The notes: generated by a model from the sequence alone, not told the origin. Counted from the stretch's first letter, positions 33,335 to 47,290 are shown. The stretch: 64,000 nucleotides of DNA from Hesseltinella vesiculosa (GCA_002104935.1 MCGT01000020.1:397983-461982); one strand, 5' to 3'. A program made the numbers and translations.

Positions 33335-35670
33335 TTAATTTTTGTGCACATGGAAGTTTACAATAGGCGGGCCAGAAGTAGAATATTGTTTGGTAATAAT
33401 AAACGGGTAACTTGGATGAGGGAGCAGGGCTGGGAAATGGTGCCTAGCGAGCCATGCGCGTGGAAGAAAAAGTCAAGTGGTCAACTGGAAGTGTCTTGTC
33501 TGGTCTCTCTCCAAAAGAGCTTACCTGGAGAATGGGTATGGATTAGCACGCGCATGAGGTGTAATATTTGCATTGATCTTGAAGGCAAGTTGCTGAGTGG
33601 ATGCGAGGTAAAACTTGATGACGTCGTGGGTTTTGATTTTACTGTTTCAAAGCAAACATGAGTCTGGAAGGCTATCCTTCTTTTGACAATGAATGACGGA
33701 GGGCTTACCATTCAGGAAGAGAGAGGAGCTTTTCATCCAGTTGGAACAAGGACATGTCAAAGTACGGGCTTTCCATATAAGACTGTGTAACCACAGGCAA
33801 ATCAAGAGACAGGCGTTTGATGGCTTCCGAATACCTTTTTAAAACACGAGTGGTGTCAAACAAGCAAATTCTTTTTTTTTTTTTTGTTCTTGGTAGTACT
33901 TACACGCCATGCTTTGCACATGACCAGGAATATAATTGTTTGCGTAACATGCTTCGAGCATGCTGGCTGTCGGCGCAAGTCGATCCATACCACGTGACGC
34001 CACTGGGAGCCAGCCCACGCAAGCCATTGGCACAGGCCAGGACGAGGTCCACTACTTTTTCACTACCTTGATCAAAGATGTCATCGATTTGAAACGTTTT
34101 CAGATTCAAGATCACAAATAACACCAATGGCGATGCGATTTCGTTGATCTGATATAAAAAAAAAGAAAAGAAAAGGTAAATGAGCGAGCAGGCCCATCCC
34201 CCCTATTCTTACCGGGCTCAGAGGCGCATTTTCAGGCATCATCTTGATTAATAATCGACTGTCATCCAGGTATTGGATTCGCCAGAATTTCATGTCACAA
34301 TAAGCATTGTAATTACGATGGAATTGCCGCAGAGCAATCCCTCTACCAAAATGAGAGGGGTGAGTGTTTGGTGGTAGCGGGAACTAGGTGAGGACATACC
34401 TGTCATTCCTTTGCTGAGCCATGACAAATAGCTTGGATAGAAAGGCTTGTTGAAAGGACCCAAACATAGGCGGAGGGCTATCGGTGCGAGGGCAGGTTGT
34501 GGGAGACTCCAAAGAGCCTGTCTTCAATACGGTATGGATGCCTGGGATGGCAGTATCATCAGGATCTTGGTGAATGACAGAGAGGATCTCGGGAGGGGTG
34601 GGGGTATGGGACAAATAAGGCTGTACGAACGGCGATATATTTGCGGGAAAAGTGTCTGTGATGGACGACAGCAGAGATGTATGAGCGGATGGATGGGGAG
34701 GGTCTTGCAGCTTTGGCCGCTTGTGCTGGAGAACGAACTCCGCCTCCCGCTGTTCTTGCTGGCTAAGGATCAGCTCGTCGTCTGGGTACATAAACTGGCC
34801 AATGGTACGTAATAAAAAAAATGTACCCTGCATGTCCAGTAAGATTAGTTGGATGGATTGGTGTTTCAACGACAAGATCGCAAGCATCTGGCCATACACG
34901 CATACACTCGCATGATGGTTTAGTTGAATAAAATCCGACGAGATCGCATACTGATCCATCAGCTGTCAAAAAAAAAAAAGGAGAGGCTGTCAGGCTAGCC
35001 GCTAATTTCATTCCCTTTCGTCAACCTACCTTGCCTGTTGTCATATCGATGGAGAAAAAGATATAATCGTTCAGGGCTGTGACATTTCCTAGGGAGTTTT
35101 GGAAACGGCGGTTGTGATGATAGGATGCATAGACCACTTTGGACGAGACCACCACAAGCTAATCAAAAGTGGATCAGGATTAATAAAAATTCACAGCCAC
35201 TTTGGAGAACTTGCATAATTGTCCACTAGCAAGCAAAAGTCCTTGCACAGCAAATGGCCGTCGGGCAGGGGGAGTTTGCATTTGTAATGCAGTTGGAAAA
35301 AGGCATTGAACGGATCTGTCGGCAGCACACGTGGACATAGACAAGTTTTGACATGATATACTATCACTTGATCCTGGAGGGACCCAAAGCATATAAAATA
35401 CTAAGTCGGCCATTCCACCAAAAAAAGCAAAGCTTTCAAGTGAGCGATTTTTTTCTTTCCCAGTTTTTACATTACCTTGCCACAGTTGGAGAACCGTTGG
35501 ATGATCATCTCATTTGGAACTCGCACATTATAAATAGTGTAGTTGGGTATCAGAGTAGTATAAACAGCTCTAGAACGAGAGATGGTGGATCGTTGCGTTG
35601 TAGAAGGCTTTCCATATCGTCGTTGCTTGAGATCTTCATGAATGGTTCTTGGTCGTTGTTTAGGTGACAT
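33335..35670 (-). CDS. DET1: De-etiolated 1 (DET1) homologue
   Basis: In plants and animals DET1 acts with DDB1 as part of a CRL4 ubiquitin-ligase module (COP1/DDA1 partners); its fungal role is little known. Nine exons (35670-35476, 35373-35215, 35158-35030, 34962-34400, 34342-34213, 34148-33904, 33834-33709, 33641-33525, 33443-33335), 590 residues. Matches run along the length: IPNYTIYNVRVPNE, LLCKDFCLLVDNY, MLAILSLKHQSIQLI, GTFFLLRTIGQF, FWRIQYLDDSRLLIK, LPVVTQSYMESPYFDMSLF, HDVIKFYLAS, and the end GPPIVNFHVHKN. The intron after exon 2 uses a GC donor (TAT|GCAAGT at 35214). Presence suggests a conserved DDB1-DET1 module in this lineage. Confidence 0.92.
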
Positions 35671-36126
35671 GTTTGTTGCTATGGCAACTGATTTGGTCCA
35701 ATAGGAGCGCTCTTTACTTTGTTCGATCGGAAAGAGAATGCAGTGGTATAAAACAAGAGAGTAGTAAAAGGGTAAGAAGATGAGAACAAGGGAGAAGTCG
35801 AAAGACGAGAATTAGGGTCGAAAAAAGAAAGTTGCACTGGGCACCAAAAAAAAAAAAAGGCGTAACATTTTTCAGTGATTCTTATTGGTTGGATTTTTTT
35901 TTCAAGTGTTGGTTTTGGTCCTCAACCGTTGTTTTTTATTCCTTTTTCTTTTACTTTTTTTTTTTTTTTTTTTGTCTTCTTCACTTCTCGCTGTATCTTA
36001 TTCTTCTACTGTTCGAAACTTCCCTTTCCTTTGTATAACATTGGTATTTTATTTAATTTATTCCCTGTTGTTATTGTCTCTTTGGAACCATCTCTGAAAA
36101 CATTTGTATTCTTTATATATTGAATA
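35671..36126. other. Divergent promoter region between DET1 and the MUB1-like gene
   Basis: About 456 bp with a T run of about 16 nt near 35957 and AT-rich DNA next to the MUB1-like start. A CCAAT box in inverted form (ATTGG) is at 35697-35704. No gene is seen. Confidence 0.5.
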
Positions 36127-38152
36127 ATGCGTGAGCCCAATTTTAGCTCTCCAACACAAAACAAAGCAGCTGTTGTCATCTCGTCAACATTATACGACCG
36201 TCGAGCACTGGATTGCACTGCCACATTACCGCTGGTGAATTCCTTGACTCATCTAGCGTACATGACCTCTACATCTCCTCGCATTCGTGAAATCCTTGCC
36301 TCGGATGGGGGTCTGGAACGTCTGGTCAAGATTCTGGCTACCTGCAACAACACCGACAAACATTCATTGTGGAAATGGTCGCTTGCCTTTCAATGTGTTG
36401 TCAACATTGGTGTCCGAGGTACCGAAGCCATTCGCACCCGAGTGGTCGACGTCGGCGCCGTGCAAGTCGTTCTGGCCGTCTTGGAAAACTTTTTACGAGC
36501 CTTGGAACTGGCCAAAATGGAAAAGGAACAGGAGCGGAGCAAGTCTACCCAGGATGGGATCACCATCGACGAATCTGTCATCATTCCCTCGAGGTACTTG
36601 AACACCATCATCGACCCCGTGGCAAACACTACACCTGCCAACACCAACTCTCCTCACCAAACCGCCCTGTCATTGCCCTCCTTACCGTTGCCTCCTCCTT
36701 CCAGATCGACGCCGGTTAATGCCGTTTCCAATAGACAGCTCTTCGGTGCTTTTCCAACCAACGAATCCGCCAACAGCAGCTTCCAGTCTTCGCCCACCAA
36801 TCATCCCTCATCCTCATTGTTCTCTTCAGCCTCCTCCTCTTCGTCTGTTACTTCCCCCCGGGCATTACCTATGTCCGGCATCCCGTTTGCTCCTCCAAAA
36901 CGACGCACGTTTTTGTCCCACCCTGTGCGTTCCAAGCCTCGCCACAAGAACACTTGCCTCTCATCCATCCCTCTGCTGAACAGCCTCGGCCCCGATGCCA
37001 TTCTCCACCGTGAAGAAGATATCCTCCTGTCATTGCAGCTCCTGGCCTACCTCTCCAAATATCCTCATATCCGCCAGACCTTCCACAAGAATCACCAGCA
37101 CAACGTCTTCTCTGTCGTCGAGAAATTCACCCATCGCATCCATCCACAAACCATCATCTACTGGGCCGGTGTCATCATGCGCAACGCTTGCCGCAAAGAT
37201 GAATCTCGTGGTGGCATTCGACAATGTGCCTATATGCATTGTGGCAAATGGGAGCGCTACCCTCGTGAATTTGCAAAATGCCGAAGATGGTATGTCAAAC
37301 CATTTTTTTTATAACGATGGCTCCCTGGCTCACCTCCTTTTTTTTTTCAATTTTAGCCGCAAAGCCAAGTATTGCTCCAAACCCTGTCAATCTCGTGCAT
37401 GGGCAGAAGGCCATCGGTGGTGGTGCGTGGAACGAACACAATCAGCCAGCCACCCTCCCAATACCATCTCCACCACCACTGCTGCCGCCACCGCCGCGGT
37501 CGTTGCTGCTGCCCCACCCCCTGTCAATCCCATGGCCACCACCGATCAAATGGGCGCTTTGGATGACAATACCACCACCACGCATATTCCGATGAACCTC
37601 GACGAAACCTCTCCTCCTCAGCAACAACAGCTGCTCCATCCCGACCAAGCACATCACCAACGGCTGGAGGAAATGCAGCAAGACCAGCCATCCGCCCCCA
37701 GTGACGGGATGGATGATACCGAAGAGGAAGACCAGCGTCAGCATCGCCACCGAAGCCACCATCATCATCATCATCATCGTACCCTGTCGCCTTCGCAACA
37801 GCAGCGTTTGCGTCAACCACTGCAACAAATCGGCTTCCGTCCCATGCTACCCGCCACCTCGCCGCTGGCCACTTCCTCAAGTCTGACCCATGCTGATCCT
37901 CCCAACGACGATTCGCCCACCGACTCGACAGCGACAACACCCATTCATAACAATCCTCCTAACCATGCCACCACCAGTGACACATTGTCGGATCGATCGC
38001 TACCCAGCCAGCAGTCGCTGCTGTACTATCCACGTCGGCGCCGTCATTCACGATCTGTCCAAAGTCTGGCGTCGGGATCGTCCACTGAAGTTGAGGTGGA
38101 CATGCAAGACACCCCTCAAAGAACGCAAGTGGAAATGATGGATATCGATTAA
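36127..38152 (+). CDS. MUB1: MYND zinc-finger protein, Mub1/SamB-like
   Basis: Yeast Mub1 partners the Ubr2 ubiquitin ligase in turnover of Rpn4, and Aspergillus SamB affects morphogenesis. Two exons (36127-37289, 37357-38152), 652 residues. Helical armadillo-like region at the N-terminus (ILASDGGLERLVKILATC, WKWSLAFQCVVNIGVRGTEA). The MYND finger is split by the intron and restored exactly: CAYMHCGKW, KCRRC|RKAKYCSKPCQSRAW, HRWWC. A Gln/His/Pro-rich disordered tail follows, with an H7 run, ending MMDID. The family is usually longer than MYND-only proteins, in agreement with this size. Confidence 0.93.
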
Positions 38153-38745
38153 CTTGCCCTCTTTTATTTTCTTTACCTTGTTTTTTTTTTCTCACTTACA
38201 GTATATCCACACTTCCTCTTTGCCCCCATCATCGTTTTTTTTTATATTCTTTTATTTTATGATCCCTATTCTGTCGTTTGATTATTGTATTCACGTATTC
38301 CCACTTTCCTCCTTTGTGGTTTTTTTTTTTTCTTGCGAAAAAAAAATAGCCGTTCTATATGATCTATTGTAGGCATCCTTCTTTTTTTGTTTTGTCTAGA
38401 CTCTCGCACAGACAAAAGAATAAAACAGAGCACCCAACACTGTTCACATCGACAAATAAACCGGTCATCACGAGGAGGTGTCAACAAAAAAAATAAAAAT
38501 AAAAAACCCCTCACTTGAACAGCCGCTGCGCTTTTTTATTTTCTTTTATTTCTTGGTCAACCAGGTTGGGGACGTCATGGGGGACCCAAAAGTGGTAATG
38601 GTAGCAGTGGAGACGTGGGAGTTTTTTAATTAGCTGCATAACATGGAAAAAAAAAATAATTACAAAGACATACGGGCGTAAGAGAGAATAAAAAAATAAA
38701 CAAGGAGATAATGCCGAGATACGAAACGGACGGTAATTTAAAGAT
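38153..38745. other. Convergent 3' region between the MUB1-like and CSC1-like genes
   Basis: AT-rich with many T and A runs; no gene or repeat family recognised. Confidence 0.6.
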
Positions 38746-41700
38746 TTAGACACCAAGACCCGTAGCCAAGACATTGGTGCCGCCCATGGCAGAGAAGAAA
38801 TTGAGGTTGTCGACGACGGTGCGGACATAGTTTTGTACCGAGGTGAGGTTGGAGCCAGGGACAGGCAAAGAGCCAGGGATGCCGCGGTGTTCGACAATGA
38901 GCGCCTGCTCGTCGATCTGGACTTCGCCTTTGTTCTTCTTGTTGCGGTAGGCTGTGGCGTATTGGCTGGTGGCCAGGACGCTTTGTTCTTGCAATTGCTT
39001 GACTTCGGTGCCAGTGATACCTAATTCGTCTTGAGGCAGCCAGACGGCGGGTTGCATGCTGTAGGCAGCTGGGTGCATGTAGGCTTGGGCATCCATCAAT
39101 TGCTGCGTGCGCATGAGGGTGTCGGTGTTTTCGATGGCATCGTCTTGTTGCATGTGGTCAGTTTCAGCAATCAGTTCCTGGCGAAGCTTTTGACAGAAGC
39201 GCACGGCGTCCACCTCAAGCTGGTCGTCATTGTAGGATTCGTCGACGGGATTGGAGGTGGCCTTGCGCAGGCGTAGGCCCTCGTTGGCCTTGTTGTCTTG
39301 GTCCATCAGGGTCTTTTGGCCCTGATCACTGGCGACTTGGTCGTTTTCGATGTGCTGCGCTTGGATCAGATTGGCTTTGGATGAGGTCAAAGAGGGCTCG
39401 GTGTCCTTGTTGATGCCGATGTCCATTTCCACAGGGTCGAAGCTGTCCATGGGCAAGAACTTGAACATGGGCTTGAAGGCTTTGTCGTAGAGACCCAGGG
39501 CAAAGGCAGTGAGGACGATCAGGATGATGGTGATGATGAGCTGACCCAAGGCTTGGCTACCGCGCACAGCATAGAGACCTACCATGGTCAGTTGCCATGT
39601 GAACATGCCGATGTAGATGTGACGAATGGCGCGAGGGAAAGCTCGGCCGCCGGTTTCGTATTCGAGTTCATAGACGTACATGAATTGGTACAGGTAGACA
39701 AAGTAGTTGAGGGCGAAGAACAAGATCACAAAGGGTAGGATCAAAGGAGCAATGGTGGAGTATTCGATGCCGAGCACAAAGATGATGGTGTGTGAGGGGA
39801 TGAGTGTGCCGAGAGTGACACCGGCCATGGTGGTCTTGCGCGAGTAGATGTCGCGAGGAGTGGTGGAAAAGAAGGGCATGACGTAGGAGAGGATAAAAGG
39901 TACCAGCTGCAGAATAGCGCTGCCGGCACCGTTGGTTGCTTGCAGCATCACAAAGGTGATGAAGAAAGTCGAAGCCTTGGGCAAGTTTTCGGCCAGGACG
40001 CCGATTACAGAGGTCGGGTCCTTGAGCAGCTGAGGCAACGTTTGCAAAATACCACCAGCAATGGTCGACACAAGCACTACATCGACAAACTAACAGGACG
40101 AGAAAATATAAATAAGGAGGTTGAAAAAAAAAGGGGGGTTGATGTTGTTTTACCTGGAAGAAAAAGTATTTGTGGAGGACAGACAGATCAACAAAGGATT
40201 TTTGAGGGATGCCTTCAAACTTGGAGAGCAGGGCAAAGACGATGGGAACCAAAGCAATCAGGATGGCAAGAAGAACAGCAGGTAGAATACCTTGGATGAT
40301 ACCCACAATAGCTGGTGGCCATTTCTGCACACCGCTCAAAAAAGGCAAGATCTTGGCCAATGAGTTCAAGCTGGAGATGGATTGAACAAACACGACTATG
40401 ATAGGGAAAGGAGAAAGGGGTGAGAATTTTGCAGTTTTTTTTAATGTCCTTGGTTTACCAGGAATGGCCCAAAAGATGACAATGACGGTGGTGATCAAGA
40501 TGCTGATGAAGCGACGGACAAGACGATCGTAAGGGCCGATGTTCATGTTTTCCCAAATGATATCGGATGGGTTCACGTTGATGTAACGAGGGGCCATTTG
40601 CATTTCGATGTGGTGCACAAGGGTTTGGGCGGCCATTTGGGCGGCAGACTGGTAGTGGAATTCGACAAAGGCTGAGTTGAGTTGCGGGTAAGAGTCCAAG
40701 TGTTGTTGCTTTTTGTTGATGTCTTCGTTGAGGCGGGCGATTTCTTCATTATAGTAATCGATCGAGTCGACTTTGCGGCCAACACAGGGCAAGCCAAAGG
40801 GCATGAATTTAGGTTTGACACGGTGCGTGGGGCGAAGAGCTTGTGGAATGATGGCCAGTTGGTGGCCGCCTTCCAATCGATGCGGGTTCTGGTCCTGATC
40901 CAATTCGATGTTTTTTTTGTACGAAGCCAAAATCAGTTTGGTGATTGTTTGTTCCAGACCGTTCACGTTTTGTTGGCGTTCGTCCACTTTGTCGGGTAGA
41001 TCCTGCAGGTCCCTGTGGGAAAAATCATCATCGATATCAGCCTCCTTTCTTATCTTTTAACGGCTTACCTGTTCAACCACACGTATTTAACCCCGCCAGA
41101 AAACTTGTCAAAGATACGTTTGAGGGATTCGACAGAGTTGGCGTCCTTTGGAATGGAGGGGATGAAGATAGTGCGAGCCATGACGGAATTCTTGTATTCT
41201 TCGCTCATCAGGTATTCACGGCGGAGTACAAGGTAATGGCGGGTTTCACGGAAGGTGTAATAAATGAGGCCGACTATCATCAGATCCGTTCCATGAGTCT
41301 AAAGTCTGTTTCGTTTTTTTACTTTTCTTACTGGTGAACAAGACGGACAAGACCAAATGGGCCCACAAGCGCTTAGCATCCTGGACGTTACCAATGGTGA
41401 GCTTGTTCAGCCCAGGCGAGTCCAATTGGCCAATGATGTTCAGAGGGAACATGACAGGGATCCCCACCAAAGCAAAACTAACAAAAACCACAAGGCCCAT
41501 GCGCAAGAAGCGTAAAATCATGTAGCGATCTAAACCCATGGACTTGATTTGGTCTTCTTGGGAGATCCTGAACAGTTCCCATATCCATTTCACAGGTCCT
41601 CTAGAGAGTGGAGGTGGTCGTTTTCTATGAATGTCAAAATAAAAAGAGGTTAAGCTACCATCTGCATCGTGGTGATATCATAAGCGTGTCCACGCTTCTG

Positions 41701-41975
41701 CTGGGTTCTCCTTTTGTTGGACTCCTATTTTAAGTTTGACATACCCGAGGGGAGTGGCAAACTCTCTTGGTGCATAAGTTTGAGGTCGATGCGTTCGCAA
41801 CACGACAAAGGCGCCAAAAAAAGCAATACCCAGAGCAGCATTGAACCATAAGGCTGATACAAAGGTGCTGACGGAATTGTCGGCACTAGGTTTAAAAAAA
41901 AAACCATCCCGTTAGTCGCCATAAAAACGGTCAATGACATGTCACGTACTTGAGTTGATCTTGCCCACTATCCAT
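38746..41975 (-). CDS. CSC1/OSCA-like calcium-permeable stress-gated cation channel
   Basis: Multi-pass membrane protein of the DUF221/TMEM63 family, opened by osmotic or mechanical stress. Seven exons (41975-41950, 41885-41745, 41624-41332, 41273-41069, 41012-40459, 40395-40154, 40089-38746), 934 residues. The N-terminal helix SALWFNAALGIAFFGAF, the Pro-rich PPPLSRGPVKWIWEL, then GLDRYMILRFLRM match late-exocytosis and N-terminal domains. The cytosolic loop has ARTIFIPSIPK and AFVEFHYQSAAQMAAQ, and the pore region has FMLQATNG-like and SYVMPFFSTTPRDIY. A hydrophilic tail of about 200 residues ends the protein. Exon 4 begins after GATGATAG (41274-41275); the upstream ACTTTAG would break phase. 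Confidence 0.92.
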
Positions 41976-42519
41976 GCTGAATCAAATAGTAATGAAAAGT
42001 ATTAAATAAGGGGGGAATCAATAGAAAAAAAAAAGTGAAGAAAGAAGGGAGGGAAAAAAAAATTTGAGAGCCTTTTTTTATTTTTGGTGGGTGGATCGTG
42101 TTGTGACCCAAACTTGGCACAACGGATTCACATTTTCAACCACCGCCGGGTTTGCGTCACTGCGCGCATGATCCGACCCAAACCCAACAAGTGTTTTCGC
42201 CTGGAGGCAGTGTGTTTCTATTCCAAATTTGTGGCCCTGATCCGAGCAAGACGTTGTGGAACCTTGGCGTCGGGATTGTTTTCTCGGTTTTTTACTTTAT
42301 TTCTTGGTTTGCTTCAAGAACATGGGCAATGCGGTCAATATCGCTGGCAAGTGCCTGGTAGTCAAGAACGTTAAACTTCCTTTTTTGTCCTATTATTTAC
42401 AATTCCTTTGCATTTACGTTGAGCATGATCACCGTATCCTTTAAAAGGGATCGGCTAGACTCCTATTCAAAAATGCAAAATTAAAAAAAATTAAAAATCA
42501 GTAACCTCAACAAAAGAGC

Positions 42520-42551
<32 letters not shown>

Positions 42552-42713
42552 AAAACTTGCCTCGGTTGCTACAGTGGTCTGCTGCTGCAAGTGACGCCAC
42601 TTTTCATGTACCACATTTCCAACTTGATCTACCACCATCGCCACATTTGCCATTGTTCGTTCTTGGCATGCATGAGCATACTAACCAGATCACAAAATAC
42701 CTTTTTTCGTCAG

Positions 42714-42746
<33 letters not shown>

Positions 42747-43060
42747 TTTTTTGCTTTGTTCTTGCAATTCTCAATTACCTGGGCATCGTCACATCTCTCT
42801 TCCATTGTGTCCAAACTTGCCAAACTGGAGCTACGAGTGCTGTTGATTGATGATAAGTTATCAGGACGTCGATGGCTTGGCTGTTCACTTTGCAGATCAT
42901 GCAAGGATCCCGCCTAAAATGAAAATAACCTTGTGTTTGAGTAACCATGCCCCGCCATCTTTCATGTGACAATCGCTAACCTTTTTCGTCCCATCTGCCA
43001 AAAAAAAAAAAAAATCGGGGGTGTCAGGTTCCTGTGTTTGAATGTTTTCATTTCTCATCA
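41976..43060. other. Intergenic, about 1.1 kb
   Basis: A and T homopolymers (two A runs near 42521-42555), a (CT)n microsatellite at 42716-42737, and one open stretch at 42110-42361 reading QVFSPGGSVFLFQICG followed by a hydrophobic segment (LGVGIVFSVFYFISWF) without an ATG; it may be a relic. No gene is called. Confidence 0.5.
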
Positions 43061-46000
43061 CTAGCATTTTTTGAGTTTACCATGAGCACTACACGTCCTT
43101 GGTCTGGGAGGGATGGCATGGATCGAGCTTTCAGACAAGGCCGATGGTGCGGTGGAGAACGACAAGCTTCGATCACGAGTGTCTCTCCTGGCCAAGGTGG
43201 CGACAGCTGCAGGGGAAGGGACTTCCGACTGCCAAGGACTGATGGGGGGAGACGGCAGGATGCCTTGGCTTGGGGTTCGGAAGCTGGACTGCAGCTTACT
43301 GGTCGCTGACAATGCATTGGATGATTTGCTGGTGAAACGGCGCAGAATCTTTTGTTTGCCGGAATTGGATTGGGAAAAATTGCTGGCAACCGAGGAGTTG
43401 GATGAACAAACAGAGATCATTGATTCAGAAAAGGCAGGCAGCTCGGATTTGTACGCCAGCATGGGCGTGGATTTGGATGATTTAGGTTGACTTGGGCACT
43501 CTGTTGGTCTGCAGAGACATATTTTACAAAAGTGAGTCAAACAAGTCAAAAAAAAAAAAAAAAAAAAAGAAGAGGAAGAGTGTGCCAAAAGGAGACTTAC
43601 TTTGGTGATACAGGCGATAATGGTAGACTGATACCATGTTGAAGCAGCTTGCTGATGGTGATGATGCTGGAGGGGCGAGGCACGGAGGTGCGAGATTTCT
43701 TTTGCAACTCGCTGCGCAGGACTCTGTCGTGCACATGGGAGAACAAAGGGGCCTGACGAAGCTGGCGCTCAGCAAGCACGATATTGTTCCAGAACACACG
43801 TTCAAAATCGATGGATTGGCTGGTGTCTTGCATAGGCGTCACTCTATTAGGGACAGGCTGGCGTAGTGGGATCTGACTACAAACATGGAATCGGAAGCCA
43901 CGCACGTCGGCTTGGACCAAGGCTACTATCCAGGGCGAAGGAGAGTGTGAAACAAGCAGCTGCTGCAGGTCAAAGTCACTGACATTTTCCATGTACAAGA
44001 CCACAATATTATTCTAGTCAGTAAGGATAGAAATGTCAGCAGTCGGCTACTCTTTTTTTTTTTTCGCTGCTTGCCTTGGTTTCGGCTGACAAGTAATGGT
44101 CCACAGTGTACACATTGGCGTAGGCATTCAAACTAGCCCAGCTGCGCTCATAGGCTTGGCTGCTTTGGGCTGAATAAAAACGACGCGCTGAGAGGGCTAG
44201 GTTTGATTTCCAAGCTGAACTTACCATAGCTTTTGCAAAGGGCTTTCGTTTTGTCGATGGATATTCGTAGTTGTTCGACAGAAGTGCACTGGCTGCTGTG
44301 AGGGAACACCGAAAAGATATGCGGGGATTTTGTAAAGTACTTTTCGTAGTTGACAGACGTGATGGAGGATCGACGTTTGGCGAGAGAGGCTGGGGACAGA
44401 GGAGAAGCGTGCAACATAAAAGTCTCAGAGACATTGTCTGGAGAGAGAAGCACGGTCAGCAACTGCTGCTAATTCATACCAGCGGTCTTCATTGCCGATT
44501 ACCTTGGTGACCATAAAAGAATTCGACGCAGTTGATATCTATCCACCCTTTAAACTTCATGGGCTGATCGCGCTTAGTGGCCAGAGAAGGCATGGTGCGG
44601 TGCCACGCCCGCAGAGTTTCCTCGGTGCGCTGATTAGATGGGCGGGTGACAACCATGATTTTGTCAGTAAATAAGAACAAGGTGACATGGCGGCTTGAAG
44701 CGCTGGCATCCCGCTGGACTTCGACCGCATCCAAGAATGCCACCAAAGATCGGTTAGGTTTGACCAGCGTGCACTAAGAAAATAATAAAAAAATGAGTGC
44801 CTGCTCAGTTGCGGTTTTCATCGAGTCATTCGTACCGGACAGTCCTTGACGGCGTTGTACATATTCATAAACATGGTGACGGTCTTTGTTGGCCCATCGT
44901 CAGCCATAATGGCAATGTCACAGATCAATTTGTAAGCCTGGCTCAAGCCAGCATGGTCAGGATGGTCCTTGCTCGTCAGTAGGATGATATCTTTAGCCAG
45001 CCAAATTTGGATTGAGTTTCATTTTTTTAGCCTCTCATCCATTTTGCAGTCTCTCACGTACCTTTAAGCATCATGGCATAGCGCCCAATCCGCTGCACAG
45101 GTTCCAAAAGGATGTCTTCGAATTTCCGCATTTTGAAAAGTGGGTGCTGGCGGGCATCTTCGATAAATCGCTTGTATAAAGTGTTGCAACGAAGCTCCTT
45201 GGCATGCAGCTGCTGTGCATCATGTTGCTCCATTAAATACTTTCGATAGCAGATGAATCGTGACATCTAAATAGAAGATTACAAGGGGCTCGTAGAATGA
45301 GTACCTCTTGCTTTTTGTGAACACATTGATAACGACAGCATGCTTACATGGAGTAAACAAATGTCGCCAAAAGGAAGGGTTCTTTCTTCCAGATCCAATA
45401 GAAAAGCCTCGGTGACTTGATACAATCGCGGCAGGTTGAGAAAGATCTTTGTGCATTTGTACGCGTTGAGGATGTGTTTGTTGGTAGCGCATGACAATGG
45501 CTGCACGACACACGAAAAGGCTGCTTTTAAAGATTCAAAGTATGTTTTTTCGGTGACAATAAACTCATGCATTCGAAACTGCCGTTGATCATTGTCGTGA
45601 ATGGGCTGGACAGAATGTAAAACGAGTGAGAAAAGAGAAAAAGCAGGTTTTTGCCTACCGCTGCGTCCATGAGGTCAGGCGGAGTTTCTGCACGAGTGGC
45701 GAGGTCCATGCATGGCACTGGCTCGACGGGCGTGCCCAGGAGAGCCATGAATTGGCGCATTTGGTAAACTCGATCTAAAACAAAATGGTATGAAGAGGGC
45801 GACGTAGCAGCTTGTTCGTCTTTTACCTGCTGTCCTTTTTTTTTCTGGGAAAACGACGTCGATGCATTGGCTCTAGAGCGAATGGTCAGTCTGTGCCTGG
45901 TTTTTTCTTCTTCTTACTAGCGGTATCTTTGAATTTGCCAGTAATAGCTTGGTCAGGTCAGCAGCTAATGTTTGTTCAGGTATAGCATTGGGTAAGATCT

Positions 46001-46135
46001 TGCCTTTGTTCAGCCTCCAATGATGAGCATATCCAAAATGGTCTAGCTTCGTTTTCATGTCCTGAAAAAAAAAGACGATTGGCTCCAGCCTCGTCAATGC
46101 CAACAATTGCTTACTTTTAAAAAATGGGAATTCAT
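43061..46135 (-). CDS. RhoGEF (DH-PH) protein
   Basis: Guanine-nucleotide exchange factor for Rho-family GTPases, acting at the cortex in polarity and wall signalling. Twelve exons from 46135-46115 to 43508-43061, 794 residues, phases consistent. The N-terminal half resembles a calponin-like region (HHWRLNKGKILPNAIPEQTL, IDVVFPEKKRTA). The DH domain begins FIVTEKTYFESLKAAF and includes HPLFKMRKFEDILLEPVQRI, the conserved C-terminal DH helix. The PH-like part has LVAFLDAVEV, HVTLFLFTDKIMVV and KGWIDINCVEF. A Ser-rich tail ends the protein. Intron 10 uses a GC donor (AAG|GCAAGC at 44074). The first exon codes only seven residues (MNSHFLK). Partner GTPase unknown. Confidence 0.88.
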
Positions 46136-47290
46136 GTTTCCATGTAGTGCAATTAAAAAAAAAGGAAGAGAAGAAGAGAGAAACAAAAACAAGACTTGAG
46201 CCTTTTTCGACGACAATGCCACCTTCCTGAAGTGAACTATTTATTTTCATTATGGCAGTCCGTGGTGCATGTGCAAACCTTTTTTTTTTATTGTTTATTA
46301 TTTATTATTTTTATAATCCGCAACCGAGGCTGTATGCATGTGTTGTACTTTTTCGCCCGACTTGCAAAGTTTAATGGGTTGTGCGTTGGCGAGACGGAAA
46401 AAAAAAGGGAAACACGCAGCTGGTGAAAAAAATGAGCTGTCACGGGTCATCTTTCAAAAAAAAAAAGCTCAAGAATGACATTGTTACACACAAGCCATGA
46501 TGAAAGGCGGTGGCACCACATGTATCACCATACGCTCAACTACACGCGGTTTCTAGTTTGAAGATAATAAAAAAAACAAGCCAAACTCTGAAATTCCTCA
46601 AGTGCTGGACCGCTTCAGCGTGCACTGGAGCGGGCGGATACACGCTGTATATCTTTTTCATTCGCCGATAGTTTCATTACGTCTCCAACCCTGCAAAAAC
46701 GTCCTAGGAAGACTGGAGGCATCATTGTAGCCCATACTAAAGGGCTGCTGTACCAGGTTATTAAAATGCGTTGGTTACGGAAATCGTCTACGGAACGGGA
46801 GGAGGAAATAAAGGGCCTGACACTGTGGGTTCAGCAAGGGGAGAAATGTTTGCAGCCGATGACGGTGTAGGTGATGGGATGGCTTTTCGTTGCTTTTTTT
46901 TCAAATTCCTGGCTTGCTCTGGAAGTGCTAAACTCGTTTGTCGACGTCAACATAATCCGACCTTGTTCCTTAGGTTGGTGATCACCAAATTTGAAGCTCC
47001 TGACAGCCGTTTCATATGCCACCGAGCACAACAAATAGCACTTGACAGGAAGGGAGATATCGAACTAAAAAAATTTGTGACAGCTTACAGATCTTACATG
47101 CTATCACCTTGGATCTAATCACTCCAAAAAAATACTGAAGGCATAGAATGTATAAGCCATCGAGATAATGAACAGGTCTTTCCCCTTTTGTGTAGGTGGT
47201 GAAGTTGCAGGCTCTCGGAAATAGAGTATTGATTTTGGGCTAACTTGCCCGGGGATGCTGTAACTAAACGTTATCAAGTCTTTATTTTGC
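46136..47290. other. Intergenic, about 1.15 kb, with possible coding relic
   Basis: AT-rich promoter side of the RhoGEF gene. On the minus strand near 46790-46920 one frame reads Pro/Ser-rich (KKKQRKAIPSPTPSSAANIS) and stops at about 46786, with no clear start or domain. No gene is called. Confidence 0.45.

Noticed and set aside
41274..41331. Frameshift in the CSC1-like gene
   Set aside because: The clash disappears when the acceptor is GATGATAG at 41274 instead of CTTTAG at 41299.
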